Positions 1 to 7,085 are shown, counted from the first letter of the stretch. The stretch is 10,391 nt of DNA from an uncultured Chthoniobacterales bacterium (GCA_955652855.1 CATPCN010000506.1:1-10391), one strand, 5' to 3'. Made by a program: numbers and translations. The notes: generated from the letters alone by a model not told the origin.

Positions 1-1
1 C

Positions 2-793
2 AACAGCGTCTTCCAAATCGGCTCCGTCGTCGGCCCGGCGATCAGCGGATTGCTCATCGCGCACATCGGATTTCCATTTGTCTACGCGCTCGACGCACTC
101 TGCGCCTTCTCGTTTTTTGTGCTCGTGCTGCCAATTCCGGGCGGCAAACGCTTGGCAAACGCGATCGAGAAAAATGCCTGGCGCAGTCTCATCGCCGGCA
201 TGCGATTCGTGTTTAGCAAGAACGTCATTCTGGCAACAATCACGCTCGATTTGTTTGCGGTGCTGCTTGGCGGCGCGACCGCGCTGCTCCCGATTTTCGC
301 CGATCAGATCTTGCACTGCGGCCCGGTCGGGCTCGGTTGGATGCGCGCATCGCCGGCCGTGGGCGCGTTTGCCATGGCGCTGGTGGTTGCTTATCTGCCG
401 CCGATGAAGCAATCCGGGAAAACCTTGCTTTGGTGCGTTACCGGCTTTGGAATTGCGACCATACTCTTTGGTCTCTCGACGGTCTTCTGGCTCTCATTGT
501 CGATGTTATTTCTGGCCGGCGCGTTCGACAGCGTGAGCGTGATCGTGCGCGGGTCGATCGTACAGCTCGTTACGCCGGACGAAATGCGTGGCCGCGTCTC
601 TGCTGTGAACAATATTTTCATCGGCACCTCGAATGAATTTGGCGCGCTCGAATCTGGTTTGACGGCAGCGTTGTTCGGTCCAGTGCTCTCGGTCGTCGGC
701 GGAGGCATTGGCACAATTTTGGTTGTGATTGCCGTCGCTTTGAAGTGGCCGGAGACGCGAAAGATCGGCGCGCTCGACAAGAACCTGCGCTAA
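2..793 (+). CDS. MFS transporter, MFS_3/EntS-like exporter (5' end outside window)
   Basis: This is the C-terminal 263 residues of an inner-membrane major facilitator exporter. The reading frame is open to the left edge, so the TTG near position 50 is an internal Leu codon and not a start. The fragment opens in transmembrane helix 5 with the motif VVGPAISGLLI (a motif C-like antiporter signature). After a basic central loop (around residues 45-65) come the hydrophobic helices of the second half. The string DEMRGRVSAVNNIF near the end and the ALLPIFA/GLGWMRASPA region are typical of the MFS_3 family, which includes the enterobactin exporter EntS and many drug or siderophore exporters. About 150 N-terminal residues (helices 1-4) are missing, judged from the usual length of about 410. 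The substrate cannot be read from the sequence. The stop overlaps the stop of the convergent barrel gene by four bases. Confidence 0.9.
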   Translation, partial: NSVFQIGSVVGPAISGLLIAHIGFPFVYALDALCAFSFFVLVLPIPGGKRLANAIEKNAWRSLIAGMRFVFSKNVILATITLDLFAVLLGGATALLPIFADQILHCGPVGLGWMRASPAVGAFAMALVVAYLPPMKQSGKTLLWCVTGFGIATILFGLSTVFWLSLSMLFLAGAFDSVSVIVRGSIVQLVTPDEMRGRVSAVNNIFIGTSNEFGALESGLTAALFGPVLSVVGGGIGTILVVIAVALKWPETRKIGALDKNLR

Positions 794-1725
794 AACGCGC
801 CGTGCAATGAAATCATTCCGTAGGGCGCGCCGCTATCTTCGCGATAGCGAACGTCGGCGCGATAAAAATCGAATGTGCGATACGGTTGATAGCCCACCTC
901 GCCGCTCAAAGTGATCGCGGAAGAAAGTTTCCAGTCGAATCCGACTCCCGTTCGCACTTCGCTGTAGGTGATCACCGCGCTGTTCAATCGCGGAATGCCA
1001 TGCATGGTGCCGAAGTCGCTGGCCACGCGGAAATTTGTCTCTTTCAATGTCGCGCCGCCGTAGAGGGTAATATTTTTTGTGGCTTCAAATTCCAGACGCG
1101 GTGTCGGAAGCACGGTGTTTAGCACCCACTGCGGTGCGATTTTCCAACGAACGCCGCCACCGGGCAGGACCGGATATTTTCGATCGACATCAACGCCCAC
1201 TCCAAGCACGAACTGCAAATTCGGACTGTAAATGTAAGTGCCGCCAACCACGAAAGGCACATTGAAATCGTCCGTGCTAAAATTGTTTGTGCCATAAATG
1301 CCGGGCTGCGCCTCGATCCGAATCAAAAACGAATCGGAAAATTGCGTGTCGAGCCCAACGATCAAGTTCGCGGATTGCAACGTGTTTGGCAGCGGCGTGC
1401 GCTCGGGAAATCCGAACGAAAATCTTTCCCATTCCACGCCGAGCCGCAGAATGCCGAATTTGATGCGCGGCGTCAGAACAAATCGCAAAATGCTGTCACC
1501 TTCGTCAAAATCACGAATGACCCGATTGCCGCGAACCACATCCGCTCCGGCGATATAAGTTTCCTCGGCGTCAAATTCGCCGGAGAGAGAAAAGTTCGAT
1601 TCGGATGAAGCGGTCTCCGTCGCGGTCGGCGCGACATCTCTCGCGCTCTCGCCGGCAAATGCGATCGCGCTCAGAAAACAGCAAGCGAAGAACGCAGCGA
1701 CGCCATTGAAAAATCGACGATGCAT
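790..1725 (-). CDS. Secreted beta-barrel-like outer-membrane protein, paralogue 1
   Basis: This is a 311-residue protein with a Sec signal peptide (Met-His-Arg-Arg, then a hydrophobic stretch ending AIAFA before GES). The mature part is rich in alternating amphipathic strands and ends in Phe (HGAF), as expected for BAM-inserted outer-membrane barrels. It aligns along most of its length with the protein at 6171-7085. Shared landmarks are the RLGVxxxRFxFG strand, P-x-PRL followed by an N-I-x-L-Y-G-G-like strand, and the C-terminal F-F/H-RA-x-x-YR-x-(D)-x-APY region. It resembles DUF6268-type outer-membrane barrels, but I cannot confirm that family. The frame is open upstream to 1833, but the start at 1725 is chosen because the signal peptide begins there and the upstream codons run through an inverted-repeat element. 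No Shine-Dalgarno is evident. It lies downstream of the secreted-protein gene at 1841-2869 on the same strand, 115 bp away. Confidence 0.8.
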   Translation of the reverse strand: MHRRFFNGVAAFFACCFLSAIAFAGESARDVAPTATETASSESNFSLSGEFDAEETYIAGADVVRGNRVIRDFDEGDSILRFVLTPRIKFGILRLGVEWERFSFGFPERTPLPNTLQSANLIVGLDTQFSDSFLIRIEAQPGIYGTNNFSTDDFNVPFVVGGTYIYSPNLQFVLGVGVDVDRKYPVLPGGGVRWKIAPQWVLNTVLPTPRLEFEATKNITLYGGATLKETNFRVASDFGTMHGIPRLNSAVITYSEVRTGVGFDWKLSSAITLSGEVGYQPYRTFDFYRADVRYREDSGAPYGMISLHGAF

Positions 1726-1739
1726 TCGTTTGTCCGTCT

Positions 1740-1800
1740 TGTAGGGGAAGCAGTTTGCTTTCCGATCAACGAGAGCGGGATGCTGACAGCGTCCCCTACA
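1740..1800. repeat. 61-bp REP/MITE-like element with inverted ends
   Basis: The ends are perfect 9-bp inverted repeats, TGTAGGGGA (1740-1748) and TCCCCTACA (1792-1800), extending imperfectly to 12 of 14 bases. Inside lies a strong hairpin, GGGATGCTG (1777-1785), A, CAGCGTCCC (1787-1795), fully paired with one G-T wobble. The right outer arm overlaps the inner hairpin, so two alternative folds are possible. It occupies the gap between two minus-strand genes and encodes nothing credible. No target-site duplication is visible at its edges and no second copy occurs in the window. A dispersed REP or MITE is the most likely reading; a structured mRNA linker is the alternative. Confidence 0.6.
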
Positions 1801-1817
1801 GGATCGAACCGCAGGCA

Positions 1818-1827
1818 AAGATCGACA
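1818..1827 (+). repeat. AAGATCGACA decamer, copy 1 of 10
   Basis: An exact copy in the gap between two minus-strand genes, just beyond the 61-bp inverted-repeat element. It runs into the 10-bp palindrome CAATGCATTG (1826-1835). Confidence 0.6.
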
Positions 1828-1840
1828 ATGCATTGAGTCC

Positions 1841-2869
1841 TCAGTGTGCGCTGGAAGTGTCGCGGCGGAAAAGCGAAATCGCTTTCGAGACTTCTTTCAT
1901 CATGGCCGATTCGGATGCGAGCTTCTCCACACCGTGCAGCTCGGCGAGCGATGCCGCGGAAGTCATATCGCCGCGCCAAACCAGTGTGGAATCTTTTCCG
2001 CCCGCATTCACCGGCCACATTTGATAAAGCGTGAGCGACACGTAGTAACCGCCGCTCGCGTAATAAAGCGCATCGACTGCTTGAAATCCGCCCGCATTCG
2101 CCCTGCTGTAGAAGGCGCCGAGCGTCAGCACGCCTTTGTCGTCCGCCTCGAGAAGTTCCCAATAAAGCTCCGGCTTGAGCGAACCGCTGCCGCGCCCGAT
2201 TCCAGTGTTGTCGATGAAACCGGAAAATTGGCGCCGAATTTTTTCCTGCTCGCGCAGCAAACCGTTGAATTCTTCAGTCGGTCGAATCGGCTGGCCGCTG
2301 TGATCGTCCGGCGGCTGCGCGGCCGTTCCGCCGCTGGCGAAACTTTTCGCGCGCGCACTCAGCAGTTCTCCCCAGAACGCAGCCACGGACGCCGGCATCG
2401 CGCCGGTCGTCGCGGCAGAAACGCTGGAGAACTTCTTTGCTTCGTCGCGGCTGATTTGAAGATCGGCATTAAGTTTTTGCGTCGCGGTGACAAGCGCACG
2501 CACCGGACCATTGTCTGGTGCGTTCCGTAATTTGGAAAAATTTTCCGGAGAAGGCGAAGCCGGCAGGTCGGAATGAAGAAAAACTTTCAGCTCTCGATGT
2601 TGTGTCGGGTTCCATTGACGCAGCGCTTCGAGGTGTTGCGCGGGCGTGCCGGGCGCGACGTAACAGCTTTGCACGGAAAGAAACCGCGCCGTCTTCATGG
2701 GTGCTCCGTGCGCCGCTTTCACATCGCCTTTCGCCAGTTGATTCACATCGACATTGTTGAAAACAGAAAACGCACCCAGTTCGGAAAACGGATCGGCTGC
2801 GACGATTGTCGATCTAACGAAAAAGAGTAAGAGCAGGAACAAAAACGGCGGCGTGATTTTGAATCTCAT
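1841..2869 (-). CDS. Secreted protein of unrecognised family, paralogue 1
   Basis: This is a 342-residue exported protein whose family I do not recognise. A signal peptide occupies residues 1-25 (MRFKITPPF, a run of Leu/Phe, then VAA before DPF). Recognisable blocks are SCYVAPGTP (68-76), WNPTQHREL (86-94), YWELL (236-240), a Tyr-rich strand pair ALYYASGGYYVSLTLYQMW (267-285), TLVWRGD (295-301) and a C-terminal helix (about 318-337). The same blocks in the same order occur in the protein at 5090-6130. A strand-helix opening and a terminal long helix after beta strands recall START/SRPBCC ligand-binding folds, but this is only an inference from the pattern. The frame is open upstream to 3883, antisense to the ABC ATPase; 2869 is chosen because the signal peptide starts there. 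It is divergent from the ABC exporter, with 69 bp between them. Confidence 0.8.
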   Translation of the reverse strand: MRFKITPPFLFLLLLFFVRSTIVAADPFSELGAFSVFNNVDVNQLAKGDVKAAHGAPMKTARFLSVQSCYVAPGTPAQHLEALRQWNPTQHRELKVFLHSDLPASPSPENFSKLRNAPDNGPVRALVTATQKLNADLQISRDEAKKFSSVSAATTGAMPASVAAFWGELLSARAKSFASGGTAAQPPDDHSGQPIRPTEEFNGLLREQEKIRRQFSGFIDNTGIGRGSGSLKPELYWELLEADDKGVLTLGAFYSRANAGGFQAVDALYYASGGYYVSLTLYQMWPVNAGGKDSTLVWRGDMTSAASLAELHGVEKLASESAMMKEVSKAISLFRRDTSSAH

Positions 2870-2938
2870 GAGGAGAGAACAACTATCGTTCGCGAGCCAT
2901 GGTTGCAAATGTGAGTACCTCATCGCAATAGAGTCGAG
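2870..2938. promoter_or_regulatory. Divergent intergenic region, probable back-to-back promoters
   Basis: These 69 bp separate the start of a secreted-protein gene (minus) from the start of the ABC ATPase (plus), so promoters for both should lie in or beside it. The palindrome TTGCAA (2903-2908) could act as a -35-like box on either strand. On minus, GATAGT (4 of 6 to TATAAT) lies 15 bp from it; on plus, only a poor -10 match (CAATAG, 17 bp spacing) is found. The adjacent palindrome CCATGG (2897-2902) may be coincidence. The location argues for promoters more strongly than the boxes do. Confidence 0.35.
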
Positions 2939-3889
2939 ATGAGCGAACCAATCATCGTTCTCAGCGGATTGACGAAGAATTACGGCGACGTCCAGGCCGT
3001 GCAAAATGTTTCGCTCACGATCGAGCGCGGCACGATCTTCGGTTTCCTCGGCGCGAATGGCGCGGGCAAAACCACGACCATGCGAATGTTGTGCGGTCTC
3101 TTGCATCCTACTTCGGGCCGAGCCACGATCGAGGGCGCCGATGTTTGGAAAGATCGACAACGCGTTCGCACGAAGTTCGGTTACGTCGCGCAACGATTCA
3201 GTCTTTACCCTGATCTGACCGTCGATGAAAATTTTCGCTTCTTCGGCGGCGCCTGTCGCGTGCCACGCGCGCGATTGGAAGAGCGGATTGCGTGTCTCTT
3301 GCGTCTGACCGATTTGGAAGCGAAACGCGAGACGCCGGCCAGCAGTCTTTCCGGCGGAATGCGGCAGTTGCTCGCGCTCGGTTGCGCGCTCGTGCACGAT
3401 CCGCCGCTTCTTTTTCTCGATGAACCAACTTCCGGTCTCGATCCGGTTCATCGCCAACAAATGTGGAACCTGCTTTACGATCTGGGCCACGATGGCAAAA
3501 CGATTTTTGTGACGACGCATTACATGGATGAAGCCGAGCGCTGCACCGAAGTCGGTTTTCTCGAAGGCGGCCGGTTGCTCGCGAAAGCTTCGCCGAGAGA
3601 TTTGCAATCGAGCTTTCGCGTTCGCCTGCTCGAGGTCGAGATCGAACCGGTCATGCCGGCGCTCGTGCAATTGCGCAGTCTGCCGGAATTGCTCGGCGTT
3701 TCGCTGCGCAGCGGCCGGTTGCGACTTTACGCCGCCGATCCGGAAAAATTGATCGCGCAATGGCGGCAGAACTGGCCGTTTCCAGATTTGCATTTGAAAA
3801 GCGAACGCTGGGTGGAACCGGACATGGAAGATGTTTTCACCGCTTACTCGCAGGGTTACGCCGCCGTCCTGAAAGATCGACATAAATGA
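2939..3889 (+). CDS. ABC-2 type exporter, ATP-binding subunit
   Basis: This 316-residue protein is the ATPase that powers the permease encoded next to it. All canonical ABC elements are intact: Walker A GANGAGKT (38-45), Q-loop Gln85, signature LSGGMRQ (137-143), Walker B LLFLDEP (157-163), D-loop SGLD (165-168) and switch His194 in VTTHYMDEAE. The family is the ABC-2 export group (CcmA/YbhF-like, drug, polysaccharide or lipid export). The region after about residue 220 is a C-terminal extension common in this group. The stop overlaps the permease start as ATGA, which implies translational coupling and a fixed subunit ratio. Only GAG-rich bases precede the start, so the ribosome site is weak. 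Two copies of the AAGATCGACA decamer lie inside it, encoding KDRQ and KDRH. The substrate is unknown. Confidence 0.95.
   Translation: MSEPIIVLSGLTKNYGDVQAVQNVSLTIERGTIFGFLGANGAGKTTTMRMLCGLLHPTSGRATIEGADVWKDRQRVRTKFGYVAQRFSLYPDLTVDENFRFFGGACRVPRARLEERIACLLRLTDLEAKRETPASSLSGGMRQLLALGCALVHDPPLLFLDEPTSGLDPVHRQQMWNLLYDLGHDGKTIFVTTHYMDEAERCTEVGFLEGGRLLAKASPRDLQSSFRVRLLEVEIEPVMPALVQLRSLPELLGVSLRSGRLRLYAADPEKLIAQWRQNWPFPDLHLKSERWVEPDMEDVFTAYSQGYAAVLKDRHK
3150..3159 (+). repeat. AAGATCGACA decamer, copy 2 of 10
   Basis: An exact copy within the ABC ATPase gene, read as Lys-Asp-Arg-Gln. Confidence 0.6.
3873..3882 (+). repeat. AAGATCGACA decamer, copy 3 of 10
   Basis: An exact copy at the end of the ABC ATPase gene (Lys-Asp-Arg-His), three bases before the permease start codon. 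Confidence 0.6.
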
Positions 3890-5073
3890 AATCGACCTCT
3901 CTCGGCGCCATCGCCAGCGTCGCTTACAAGGAATTTTTGCACATCTATCGCGATCGGCGCGTGCTTGTGCTGCTTCTCATTCTGCCGCCGGTCTTCACGC
4001 TCATTTTCGGTCACGCATTTGAAACCGGCGACATGACGGACGTGCCTGCGCTGCTCATCAATAACGACAGCACACCGCGCGCGCAGCGTTTTGTCGATCT
4101 TGCCATGACGAACAAAACTTTTCGGTGGCGCAAGGCGGAATCGAACACGAACAGCGAAACCGATTTGCTCGGTCACGGCGCGCAGGCCGCGCTCGTGATT
4201 CCGGCGGGCTGGAGCGAGAGCCTAACGAATGGCAACCCGAAGCCGGTGCAGCTTTATCTCGATGGAAGCGACACGAATACGGCGACACAACTCCAGGGAA
4301 GTTTGCAGCAAACGCTCGCCGATTTTCAGCTGAAAGAGCGCGACCTGATGATTGATGCGTTGCCGCAGGAAGTTTTCGATCTGGCGAAAAATTTGCCGAC
4401 CGAAGTGCGCAAACAATTTGTCTCCACCATGGAACCGTGGTCGATCGACGGTAAAATTCTCTACAATCCCGAGTCGCGTTTCATCGACTACGTTGTGCCG
4501 GGAATTATCGGACTAATTCTGCAACTGCTCACCGTCACGCTCATGGCATGCACGATCGCGCGCGAACGTGAATCGGGCACGCTCTATCAACTCATGGTCA
4601 CATCGCTGCGTCGCGGCGAAATTGTGATCGGAAAAATCCTGCCGTATCTCGCTGTCTCGATCTGTCTGATCGTCGTGATCATGGCGCTGAGCGCGTGGCA
4701 TTTTCATGTGCGCTTTCATAATGCGCCCATGCTCTCGCTCATCTGTCTCCTGTTTTTGCTTTGCTCGCTCGGGCTTGGCTTGTTGATCTCCGCCATCTCG
4801 CGCACCCAAACGCAGGCCATCCAGTTCTCCGTCTTTTTTCTGTTGCCGGTCTTTGTGCTTTCCGGCGCGTTCGCTCCGCTCGAGCAGCTGCCGCGATTTA
4901 TTCGCTACGTTTCGGAAATTTTTCCGCTCACGCATTTTTGCCGCGCCTTTCGACTCGTGAACCTGTACCGCGCTGGAGTCTCTTTTTATTATGTCGATCT
5001 TGTCGTCCTCTGCGCCGGCGCGCTCGTTACCTTTATCGGCGCGGCGTTTCTCTTAAAACGAATCGAGGAGTGA
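3886..5073 (+). CDS. ABC-2 type exporter, permease subunit
   Basis: This 395-residue inner-membrane permease is of the ABC2_membrane_3 type (YbhS/YhhJ-like). TM1 is at about 26-44 (LLLILPPVFTLIFG) and is followed by a large extracytoplasmic domain (about 45-202). Five more hydrophobic segments follow, near 203-224, 252-270, 281-303, 312-330 and 368-390. Family hallmarks are YNPESRFIDYVVPG (193-206), the cytoplasmic ARERESGTLYQLMVTSL (225-241) leading into GEIVIGK, and SGAFAPLEQLP (326-336). The length is normal, about 370-400 in this family. With one ATPase and one permease gene, the transporter is presumably a homodimer of each. No HlyD-like membrane-fusion gene, which accompanies YbhFSR/YhiI-type exporters, is found in the window. 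It is convergent with the next gene across 16 bp, with no room for an ordinary terminator. Confidence 0.93.
   Translation: MKSTSLGAIASVAYKEFLHIYRDRRVLVLLLILPPVFTLIFGHAFETGDMTDVPALLINNDSTPRAQRFVDLAMTNKTFRWRKAESNTNSETDLLGHGAQAALVIPAGWSESLTNGNPKPVQLYLDGSDTNTATQLQGSLQQTLADFQLKERDLMIDALPQEVFDLAKNLPTEVRKQFVSTMEPWSIDGKILYNPESRFIDYVVPGIIGLILQLLTVTLMACTIARERESGTLYQLMVTSLRRGEIVIGKILPYLAVSICLIVVIMALSAWHFHVRFHNAPMLSLICLLFLLCSLGLGLLISAISRTQTQAIQFSVFFLLPVFVLSGAFAPLEQLPRFIRYVSEIFPLTHFCRAFRLVNLYRAGVSFYYVDLVVLCAGALVTFIGAAFLLKRIEE
4092..4101 (-). repeat. AAGATCGACA decamer, copy 4 of 10
   Basis: An exact reverse-strand copy in the permease gene, read there as Val-Asp-Leu. Confidence 0.6.
4992..5001 (-). repeat. 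AAGATCGACA decamer, copy 5 of 10
   Basis: An exact reverse-strand copy in the last helix of the permease, read there as Val-Asp-Leu. Confidence 0.6.
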
Positions 5074-5089
5074 TGTCGACAATCACCAG

Positions 5090-6130
5090 TTAATGCTGCT
5101 CGGCGTCGGCGCGGAATAATTTCGCGGTCTGCGCGTCGTCGTTGATCATTTGTTTTCCCGCAAAAATGCGATCGACGCCACCGATGAAGCCGCGGAACGG
5201 CGCCGAAACAAAATCGATTTGCCAGACGAGCGTTCCGTTTTCGACCGGCCAGAGCTCGTAAAGAACCACGGAAAAGAAATAAGTATCCGAGGCGTAGTAG
5301 GTGCAATCGGCGATCTGCCACGATGCTGCGCTTTTTCGCGCGGAAAGAAATCCGCCGTGCAAACTGGTGTGGCCACGCACGAGTGAGGCCTCCCAATACG
5401 GCGCGAGCTCGTCGGGCGGATTGGTCGCGCCGCTGAATGGCGCCTTGCTGAGCAACGGCGCGAATTGCGCGGCGATGGTTGGCGCAATTTTCATCAGGCT
5501 GTGAAACTCGGCGCCCGGAGAAATGTGTTCGTCGTTCGCGTTGTACCAGGGCAGTGCGGCGAGTCCACCTGCCGAAATCGCGTCGTTGCGCGCGCGCAAG
5601 ATTTTTCGCCAGAACTCATTTGCTTTGCCATCGCGCTGAGGCGCGGCGGGCGCATTGCCGAGCGATCGCACCGCGTCGCGAAATTGTTTTGTCTCGTTCG
5701 CGGTCACGTGCAGCTCGCCCGCGTGTTTCGGCGAGATCTGCCAGGTCCGGTCGATCAGCCATTTGTCTTCCGCGCGCGACGAACTGAGCGCGAGCGAATC
5801 GAACACCGCCGGCGGCGCGGGCCAATTGTATTCGCGCAATATCTGCACTTCGAGCTCTCGATGTTTCATCGGGTTCCAATGCAAAAGTTTTTCTCCGACG
5901 ATTGGCGTCGGCGCGTGAATGAAATAACAACTCTCGGCATACAGCCCACGCGAAAAGGTTCCAAGCGGCCCGCGATTACTGACGATCTCGCCCTGCTTGA
6001 GTTTTTGCAGATCGAGCGCCGGAAGTTTCGAGGTCGTGCGCAGCTGATCGAGCGGACTCGCGGCGAAGATCGCAGGCGCAACCAACGCGCACAAGATCGA
6101 CATGGCGGAAAAGCCGCGATGCGATTTCAT
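5090..6130 (-). CDS. Secreted protein of unrecognised family, paralogue 2
   Basis: This is a 346-residue exported protein with a signal peptide over about residues 1-23 (ending AIFA before ASP). It is a paralogue of the protein at 1841-2869. Aligned blocks are ESCYFIHAPTP (66-76), WNPMKHREL (85-93), an N-E-F-W-R-K-I-L-x-A-R helix (171-181, matching AAFWGELLSAR in paralogue 1), PYWEAS (244-249), TYYASDTYFFSVVLYELW (277-294) and TLVWQIDF (300-307). The C-terminal helix differs most. The two proteins are clearly diverged (a small fraction of residues identical outside the blocks), so the duplication is old. It lies 40 bp downstream of the second barrel gene on the same strand and is probably co-transcribed with it; a hairpin sits in that gap. 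No Shine-Dalgarno precedes the start. An internal Met at residue 10 is a possible alternative start, but it would leave a shorter, uncharged signal peptide. Confidence 0.8.
   Translation of the reverse strand: MKSHRGFSAMSILCALVAPAIFAASPLDQLRTTSKLPALDLQKLKQGEIVSNRGPLGTFSRGLYAESCYFIHAPTPIVGEKLLHWNPMKHRELEVQILREYNWPAPPAVFDSLALSSSRAEDKWLIDRTWQISPKHAGELHVTANETKQFRDAVRSLGNAPAAPQRDGKANEFWRKILRARNDAISAGGLAALPWYNANDEHISPGAEFHSLMKIAPTIAAQFAPLLSKAPFSGATNPPDELAPYWEASLVRGHTSLHGGFLSARKSAASWQIADCTYYASDTYFFSVVLYELWPVENGTLVWQIDFVSAPFRGFIGGVDRIFAGKQMINDDAQTAKLFRADAEQH
6093..6102 (+). repeat. AAGATCGACA decamer, copy 6 of 10
   Basis: An exact copy opposite the signal-peptide codons of secreted paralogue 2, which read Ser-Ile-Leu after Met10. 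Confidence 0.6.
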
Positions 6131-6146
6131 AATCGAACAGACCGGC

Positions 6147-6166
6147 GCGCGAAAAAACGTTCGCGC
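6147..6166 (-). other. Intercistronic hairpin between barrel 2 and secreted paralogue 2
   Basis: A perfect 7-bp inverted repeat, GCGCGAA (6147-6153) and TTCGCGC (6160-6166), with a 6-base loop fills half of the 40-bp gap between two co-directional genes. On minus there is no following U-run, so it is not a canonical terminator for the upstream gene. It could stabilise the barrel mRNA 3' end or lower expression of the downstream gene. On plus it is followed by AG and four Ts, which would make a weak terminator for antisense transcripts running out of the ABC operon. Confidence 0.4.
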
Positions 6167-6170
6167 AGTT

Positions 6171-7085
6171 TTAGAATTTCGCTTTGAGCTCTACCTGCAG
6201 GTAGGGCGCGGGATCGGTGCGATAATATTCGCCGGCGCGATGGAAATTGAATGAGCGCTGAATGGCGTAGCCGCCGCCAAAATCGAGAGTCACATTCTCG
6301 CGCAAATTATAAGTCAATCCTACTCCAGCACGATAATCGGCGTAGTCCACTTGCGTGCCGCTCAATTTCGCGATGTGCGGGCCGACCAAATGATCGTCAT
6401 GATCGGTGCGGAAGGCGCCGCCCGAGATTTCGCCGCCGACCCACATGTCGATCTTTTCGTTAGGCGAATAAACCAGGCGCGGATTAGGCGGCACCGCCAT
6501 TAGCTTCCATTGATCGTTGATAATCCAGACGACTCCCACGAGGGGAATCACGGGCAGACCTCCTTTGAGAAATGAAGTGCTTACACCCGTGAGCAAATAA
6601 AGTTTCTCATCTCGCAACACCCAGAACCGCGCCAGGATAATCGGGCAATCAAAGGAGGCGAGCCCGATATGTTCTTCCGTGTAAAAGCCGGGCCGAAATT
6701 GCAGGAATGCGCCGACGTCGGCGCCATGCATGTAGTCAATTCCGATAATGGCGGCGCCGCGTTGCAAGTGGATCGGCACGGGCGCATCAGTCTTGCCGAA
6801 ATCGAATCGATCGTAGCTCACGCCGAGCCGCGCATACAAATTCTCACTCAACTGGAAACGATGCGCGTACTCGAATTCGTTTTGCAGCTCATCTTGTTTT
6901 CCGAAACTGCCGCCGTGGTTCAAGTCGCTTTCAAAAACGTAACTGGTCTCCATCTCGATGATATCGATCGGGACGGTTTCGTTTTTTACGGTTGTGACCG
7001 GCGGCCCTCCCGGCTCGCCCGCGAATGCGGCTAAACTTGGGAACAAGATCGCGAAAGTGAAAAGCGCTGCGGCCAATTTCTTCAT
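6171..7085 (-). CDS. Secreted beta-barrel-like outer-membrane protein, paralogue 2
   Basis: This is a 304-residue protein with a clear Sec signal peptide (MKKLAAALF, then LAAFA before GEP). The mature region is dominated by alternating strand patterns with aromatic girdle residues and ends in Phe (KAKF), the usual outer-membrane insertion signal. It is a paralogue of the protein at 790-1725. Matching parts are ARLGVSYDRFDFG with LRLGVEWERFSFG, PPNPRLVYSPNEKIDMWVGG with the PTPRLEF/ITLYGG region, and the final FNFHRAGEYYRTDPAPY with FDFYRADVRYRED/APY. No enzyme motif is seen. A porin-like or structural role is possible, and a DUF6268-type assignment is plausible but unconfirmed. It is first in a likely two-gene unit with 5090-6130. 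The start codon directly follows one copy of the AAGATCGACA decamer and no Shine-Dalgarno is present. Confidence 0.82.
   Translation of the reverse strand: MKKLAAALFTFAILFPSLAAFAGEPGGPPVTTVKNETVPIDIIEMETSYVFESDLNHGGSFGKQDELQNEFEYAHRFQLSENLYARLGVSYDRFDFGKTDAPVPIHLQRGAAIIGIDYMHGADVGAFLQFRPGFYTEEHIGLASFDCPIILARFWVLRDEKLYLLTGVSTSFLKGGLPVIPLVGVVWIINDQWKLMAVPPNPRLVYSPNEKIDMWVGGEISGGAFRTDHDDHLVGPHIAKLSGTQVDYADYRAGVGLTYNLRENVTLDFGGGYAIQRSFNFHRAGEYYRTDPAPYLQVELKAKF
6446..6455 (-). repeat. AAGATCGACA decamer, copy 7 of 10
   Basis: An exact copy in the coding strand of barrel 2, read as Lys-Ile-Asp. Confidence 0.6.

Noticed and set aside
1726..1833. N-terminal extension of barrel 1
   Set aside because: It would translate the inverted-repeat element and place 36 polar residues before a standard signal peptide.
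1844..2530. A 228-residue plus-strand open frame
   Set aside because: Antisense to secreted paralogue 1, which is supported by its paralogue and signal peptide; the frame has no recognisable motif.
2870..3883. A long minus-strand open frame continuing upstream of the secreted-protein start, giving 680 residues in all
   Set aside because: It is exactly antisense to a fully conserved ABC ATPase, its peptide is low-complexity and Arg/Gln-rich, and a signal peptide begins only at 2869.
5465..6187. A 240-residue plus-strand open frame
   Set aside because: Antisense to secreted paralogue 2. The peptide is Arg-rich with no domain pattern, as expected from the codon bias of the opposite strand.
790..7085. 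The flanking paralogues as arms of a composite transposon
   Set aside because: The pairs are strongly diverged, face the same strand, and no transposase, terminal repeats or target duplication bound the block.
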